NCBI RefSeq assembly: GCF_011752935.1 | Contig: NZ_VWWO01000002.1 | Location: 1,364,001-1,428,000 of the forward strand | DNA from: Chitinophaga sp. Cy-1792 | GTDB lineage: Bacteria; Bacteroidota; Bacteroidia; Chitinophagales; Chitinophagaceae | Direction: 5' to 3' | DNA: 64,000 nucleotides | The notes under the pieces: model-generated | Seen by the model: only the letters and a program-made list of their open reading frames with translations | The model's database searches: none | Told to the model about the DNA's origin: nothing | Translations under genes and position numbers: made by a program | Shown: one piece after another, positions 61,257-64,000 of the stretch | How positions within the stretch are numbered: position 1 is the first letter of the stretch | How the letters are laid out: every line of letters begins with the position of its first letter

Positions 61257-61628
61257 ATGAGCGAGCATACCTGTATTCGTGAACAGGCAAACCCGGCACA
61301 GATAAGGGATTGCCGCCAGAAAATAGCTGCCGGTGAGGCTGCCTTTGCCCAGCTGTCGGGGATACTGGCCCTGGCTGGCAATGAAGTACGCCTGAAAATA
61401 CTGTACCTGCTGGAAGAAGAAAAAGAGTTATGTCCATGTGACCTCAGCGATATACTGGGGATGAGCATCCCGGCTATTTCCCAGCACCTGCGTAAAATGA
61501 AGGATGGACATATCGTGCAAACACGCAAAGCCGGACAAACAATTTTCTATTCCGTGAAACCGGAACACCTGAAGTTATTGCGCCCGTTCTTTAAACTCAT
61601 TGATCAGTTAAATACGGTGGCATCATGA
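61257..61628 (+). CDS. ArsR/SmtB-family metal-responsive repressor
   Basis: The protein has 123 residues from ATG 61257. The winged helix is clear: LALAGNEVRLKILYLLEEEKELCPCDLSDILGM, SIPAISQHLRKMKDGHIVQTRK and GQTIFYSV. Metal ligands may be the Cys pair in ELCPCDL (the usual ELCVCDL site) and the Cys residues in HTCIRE and RDCRQK near the start. The MerTP gene starts within its last codons (4-base overlap). The palindrome upstream is its likely operator, so it should repress the cassette until mercury or a similar thiol-binding metal is present. Confidence 0.92.
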   Translation: MSEHTCIREQANPAQIRDCRQKIAAGEAAFAQLSGILALAGNEVRLKILYLLEEEKELCPCDLSDILGMSIPAISQHLRKMKDGHIVQTRKAGQTIFYSVKPEHLKLLRPFFKLIDQLNTVAS

Positions 61629-62230
61629 GCAACGGAAAGAATACCAAAGCACTCCTCGGCTCCGGAATATTACTGGCACTCACTTCGTCTTTATGCTGCA
61701 TAGCGCCGCTGCTGGCGATCATCGGCGGGGCAGGAGGGAGCATGGCCACATTTAGCTGGGCAGCACCACTGCGCCCCTATTTACTGGGCGCTACGGCCCT
61801 GGTATTGGGCCTCGCCTTTTACCAGGCGTATAAAGCCAAACCAGTGAGCGATTGCTGCGCAGTGACGGCAAAGAAAAGCTGGCTGCAGTCTAAAGGCTTC
61901 CTATGGACAGTTGCCGCCATGACGGTACTCCTGTCATCCTTTCCTTATTATGCAAAATATTTGCAATCGCCTGCACCGGTAGCCAAAGCTGCTGTAACGA
62001 ATACGAATCACCTGCAACAGGTAGTATTACATATTGCAGGCATGGGTTGCGAAGACTGTGAAGGTCACGTAAACAAGGCTTTGCAGCAGCTGCCCGGGGT
62101 ACACCAGGTTCAAACCAAATATGACAAAGGGATTTCCACCGTTACTTTTGATAGTCTGCTGGTATCTTACCAACAACTGGCTACGACGGTGGAACGTGAA
62201 ACAGGTTATAAAGTAATGCAACAAAATTAA
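61625..62230 (+). CDS. merTP: MerTP-type mercuric transport fusion protein
   Basis: The protein has 201 residues. The N-terminal MerT part has LTSSLCCIAPLLAIIGGAGG, the Cys-Cys pair of the first membrane helix, plus two further helices and a second Cys pair (VSDCCAVT). The C-terminal MerP-like HMA domain has LHIAGMGCEDCEGHVNKAL, where GMGCEDC replaces the usual GMTCxxC, and ends ETGYKV. MerT moves Hg(II) across the inner membrane and MerP hands it over. No mercuric reductase gene is in the window, so detoxification needs a partner elsewhere. Confidence 0.9.
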   Translation: MSNGKNTKALLGSGILLALTSSLCCIAPLLAIIGGAGGSMATFSWAAPLRPYLLGATALVLGLAFYQAYKAKPVSDCCAVTAKKSWLQSKGFLWTVAAMTVLLSSFPYYAKYLQSPAPVAKAAVTNTNHLQQVVLHIAGMGCEDCEGHVNKALQQLPGVHQVQTKYDKGISTVTFDSLLVSYQQLATTVERETGYKVMQQN

Positions 62231-62235
62231 TACTT

Positions 62236-62451
62236 ATGTCTTGCAGCGATATTCAATTAAATTCTCTGCTTACCTGCCCTCATTGCGGGTTTCAGAAAAA
62301 TGAAGTAATGCCGGTAGATGCCTGCCAGTATTTTTATGTATGTACTGGTTGTCAGCAGCGGCTGCAACCCAAAGCCGGCGACTGCTGTGTGTATTGCAGC
62401 TATGGTACGGTGAAATGCCCACCGATGCAGCAAGGCAATTGCTGCTGCTAA
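62236..62451 (+). CDS. Cys-rich GDCCxxCSYGxxxCPP protein of mercury-type cassettes
   Basis: The protein has 71 residues. LTCPHCGF, YVCTGCQQRLQPK and GDCCVYCSYGTVKCPPMQQG, then the ending GNCCC, give about a dozen cysteines, enough for several metal sites. Small proteins with GDCCxxCSYG sit at the end of merTP cassettes in Bacteroidota and other groups. It starts 5 bases after merTP, clearly the same operon. It may be a metal chaperone or scavenger. Confidence 0.88.
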   Translation: MSCSDIQLNSLLTCPHCGFQKNEVMPVDACQYFYVCTGCQQRLQPKAGDCCVYCSYGTVKCPPMQQGNCCC

Positions 62452-62458
62452 GGATGGA

Positions 62459-63919
62459 CTAGTGCGAGATTACCTTCAGCGCCAGTTCCAGGTCCGCGTC
62501 ATGTTTGGTCACGATATCCATCGGGGTGTAATGCACCACTTTATCAGGCATGATGCCGCGGCCATATACCGGATGTTGCAATACGGATACCACCCGCAAT
62601 AAGGGGAACTCTACCCCGATATGGGTATGCGGTAAGGTGAGGTACTGCATAGCTCCGCCACTGCAGCCTTCTGAGCCGCCAGCGGTTTCTCTCCCGATAA
62701 AAACAGCCTTTTTACAATATTGACGTATAGCCGCTGCCGTATGTGCTCCGGAGGAAAAGGTGGCCCCGTCAATTAATACGATGAGGTTACCATTATAATG
62801 GTCTGTAGCAGCGATAGCCATTGGACGCAGCAGGTCTGTAAAGCCTTGCCGGAAGGCCATTTGATAGTGACCTGATTTTTTAATTCCCAGCGGTTTAAAG
62901 CTCTCGTTATAACTCTCGCTTCTTAATGAATCGAACCAGGGGTTAAACCTGGTGTTGCCGGGATCAGGTACGCGTGCCCAGAGATCACCCACCATCCGGA
63001 ATGTGCTGTCGGCGAGATATGTCAGTAATGTCGCGGCAATCCTGATATCACCACCGGTGTTATGTCTCAGGTCGATGATAAGGTTTTTGATGTTCTTTTC
63101 ACGGATTTCTTTAAATGCCTTACTGAATATAAGGGTGTCCTCATATTGATAGCTATGTACTTCGAAACTGGCTGTGGCAGTGTTATCCAGGAAACGTAAA
63201 GGTAAATAGTCTGTATGGGTGGAAGTATTCCATTGCTGATAATTATCCACCTCCTTCACCGTTTGGGTAACCGCCGTGCCGGGAGTTACTGTTTTAACCT
63301 GTCCTGCGGCTGTTTTCAGCGTAATGGTATATGGTGGGTGCAGGTGGTAATATTTATTGCAGGCATCTTCAAAACCATCATATTCACTTAAAAATAATTC
63401 CTTGAAAGTCCGGTTGTTGCCATCTGCGGCGTATAGGTCGCTCCCATGCTGAATAATATCCGGCACTTTCACGTTGTTGATACTTAAAATCTCATCACCG
63501 GTATGCAGTTCTGCTGCCTGGAAGCTGGTTATCCATGCCCGGTTGTTTTGTACCAGTACCTGGAAAGGGAGCCTGGGCAGCACGTCGGCACTGGTGGGTT
63601 TGTAACCTGCCGAATTTCTCAATTGGGTATGGCCGCATTTTAATGCACTGATGAGCGGATAGATAGCGGCAATAAATTCATTTTCCGATAATGGCTGCTG
63701 AATAGCGTTAGCAGTACGTTTATAGCACTGATGGAAGCTGTCAGGAGCGGTATACAGGCCGTAGGCAGGGTGGATTTCCTTAATGGCATGATATAGGATA
63801 TCAAGGTCCTGTTGCATATCAGCAACGGAAAGTACATGCTTGTCTGTTGCCTGTTGTGCTTTTCCGGGTAATGGGAAAAGGGAAATAATCAGTAGTATGT
63901 ATAGGATGCCGGATCTCAT
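62459..63919 (-). CDS. Secreted S41-family (C-terminal processing) peptidase
   Basis: The protein has 486 residues. The signal peptide ends LPGKAQQ. A helical N-terminal part and a PDZ-like stretch (HTGDEILSINNVKVPDIIQHG) precede the S41 core. That core shows KNLIIDLRHNTGGDI, LIVLIDGATFSSGAHTAAAI with the catalytic Ser in TFSSG, and FIGRETAGGSEG. It acts in the periplasm or outside on peptides. It converges with the mercury-type cassette, with 7 bases between stops. Confidence 0.9.
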   Translation of the reverse strand: MRSGILYILLIISLFPLPGKAQQATDKHVLSVADMQQDLDILYHAIKEIHPAYGLYTAPDSFHQCYKRTANAIQQPLSENEFIAAIYPLISALKCGHTQLRNSAGYKPTSADVLPRLPFQVLVQNNRAWITSFQAAELHTGDEILSINNVKVPDIIQHGSDLYAADGNNRTFKELFLSEYDGFEDACNKYYHLHPPYTITLKTAAGQVKTVTPGTAVTQTVKEVDNYQQWNTSTHTDYLPLRFLDNTATASFEVHSYQYEDTLIFSKAFKEIREKNIKNLIIDLRHNTGGDIRIAATLLTYLADSTFRMVGDLWARVPDPGNTRFNPWFDSLRSESYNESFKPLGIKKSGHYQMAFRQGFTDLLRPMAIAATDHYNGNLIVLIDGATFSSGAHTAAAIRQYCKKAVFIGRETAGGSEGCSGGAMQYLTLPHTHIGVEFPLLRVVSVLQHPVYGRGIMPDKVVHYTPMDIVTKHDADLELALKVISH

Positions 63920-64000
63920 AATATTAATTGCTACTCCAATTTAACAAAACAGCAGGGATTCTCTGAAAATATAATTCATGCAGGCATCTGCCGGAGGCAT
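63920..64000. other. Window end, upstream of the S41 gene
   Basis: 81 bases with no recognisable gene or clear promoter. Confidence 0.4.

Noticed and set aside
1..64000. CRISPR arrays, rRNA genes and further tRNA genes
   Set aside because: No regularly spaced short repeats, no rRNA-like sequence and only one cloverleaf were found by eye; weak or split tRNAs could be missed.

Overview
The window looks like a chromosome segment of a Chitinophaga-type Bacteroidota. The evidence is SusC/SusD and Oar-type TonB receptors, FecR plus ECF sigma pairs, LytS/LytTR sensor-regulator pairs, a CHU_C (type IX secretion) C-terminal domain, TTTG(N18-20)TACTTTG promoters and weak Shine-Dalgarno sites. It holds about 50 credible protein genes, one tRNA, one cobalamin riboswitch, several hairpin terminators and at least four broken genes. 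No rRNA, CRISPR array, transposase or integrase was seen.

Layout. 1-1950: 5' part of a BtuB-like receptor behind a cobalamin riboswitch. 2.1-6.8 kb: small VOC and DUF3592-like genes, then a minus-strand cluster of catalase, LodA-family CTQ oxidase and LodB-type flavoprotein. 7.1-10.2 kb: Oar-like receptor. 10.6-17 kb: SUKH-3-like immunity protein, a LytS/LytTR pair, a CocE/NonD hydrolase and small unknowns. 17.2-26.2 kb: the most unusual region. An AT-rich pair of DUF262 genes (GmrSD-like; the first also carries a DUF1524 HNH domain) lies between two 1.28-kb direct repeats. Each repeat holds the 3' end of a lectin/PKD/CHU_C gene and of a convergent DUF4291 gene. The intact lectin gene is on the left and the intact DUF4291 gene on the right, as expected if a circle inserted by one crossover. 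Loop-out would restore an uninterrupted locus.

26.3-34.6 kb: DUF4240, a lipoprotein, tRNA-Lys, a Crp/Fnr operon, an Rnl2-type RNA ligase and a decayed sulfatase. 34.7-39.2 kb: a minus-strand copper-type operon (Cys-rich small protein, MbnP, MbnH di-heme protein, CDICGC outer-membrane protein), followed tightly by an AraC regulator and two possible microproteins. 39.5-51.8 kb: GapN, DUF2306/HxlR, an AraC regulator and aldehyde dehydrogenase with direct-repeat operators, a hexapeptide acyltransferase, a TonB-type barrel divergent from a second LytS/LytTR pair, an XRE-AraC fusion regulator and AzoR. 52-60 kb: a small glycan-utilisation locus (ECF sigma, FecR, SusC, SusD, GH18) with a possible antisense RNA at the SusC start. 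60.4-64 kb: a small secreted protein, a gene remnant, a mercury-type cassette (ArsR, MerTP, GDCC-type Cys-rich protein) behind a perfect 11-bp palindrome, and an S41 peptidase.

All readings come from motif recognition by eye. No database search or computed statistic supports them, so family names resting on memory are given lower confidence.
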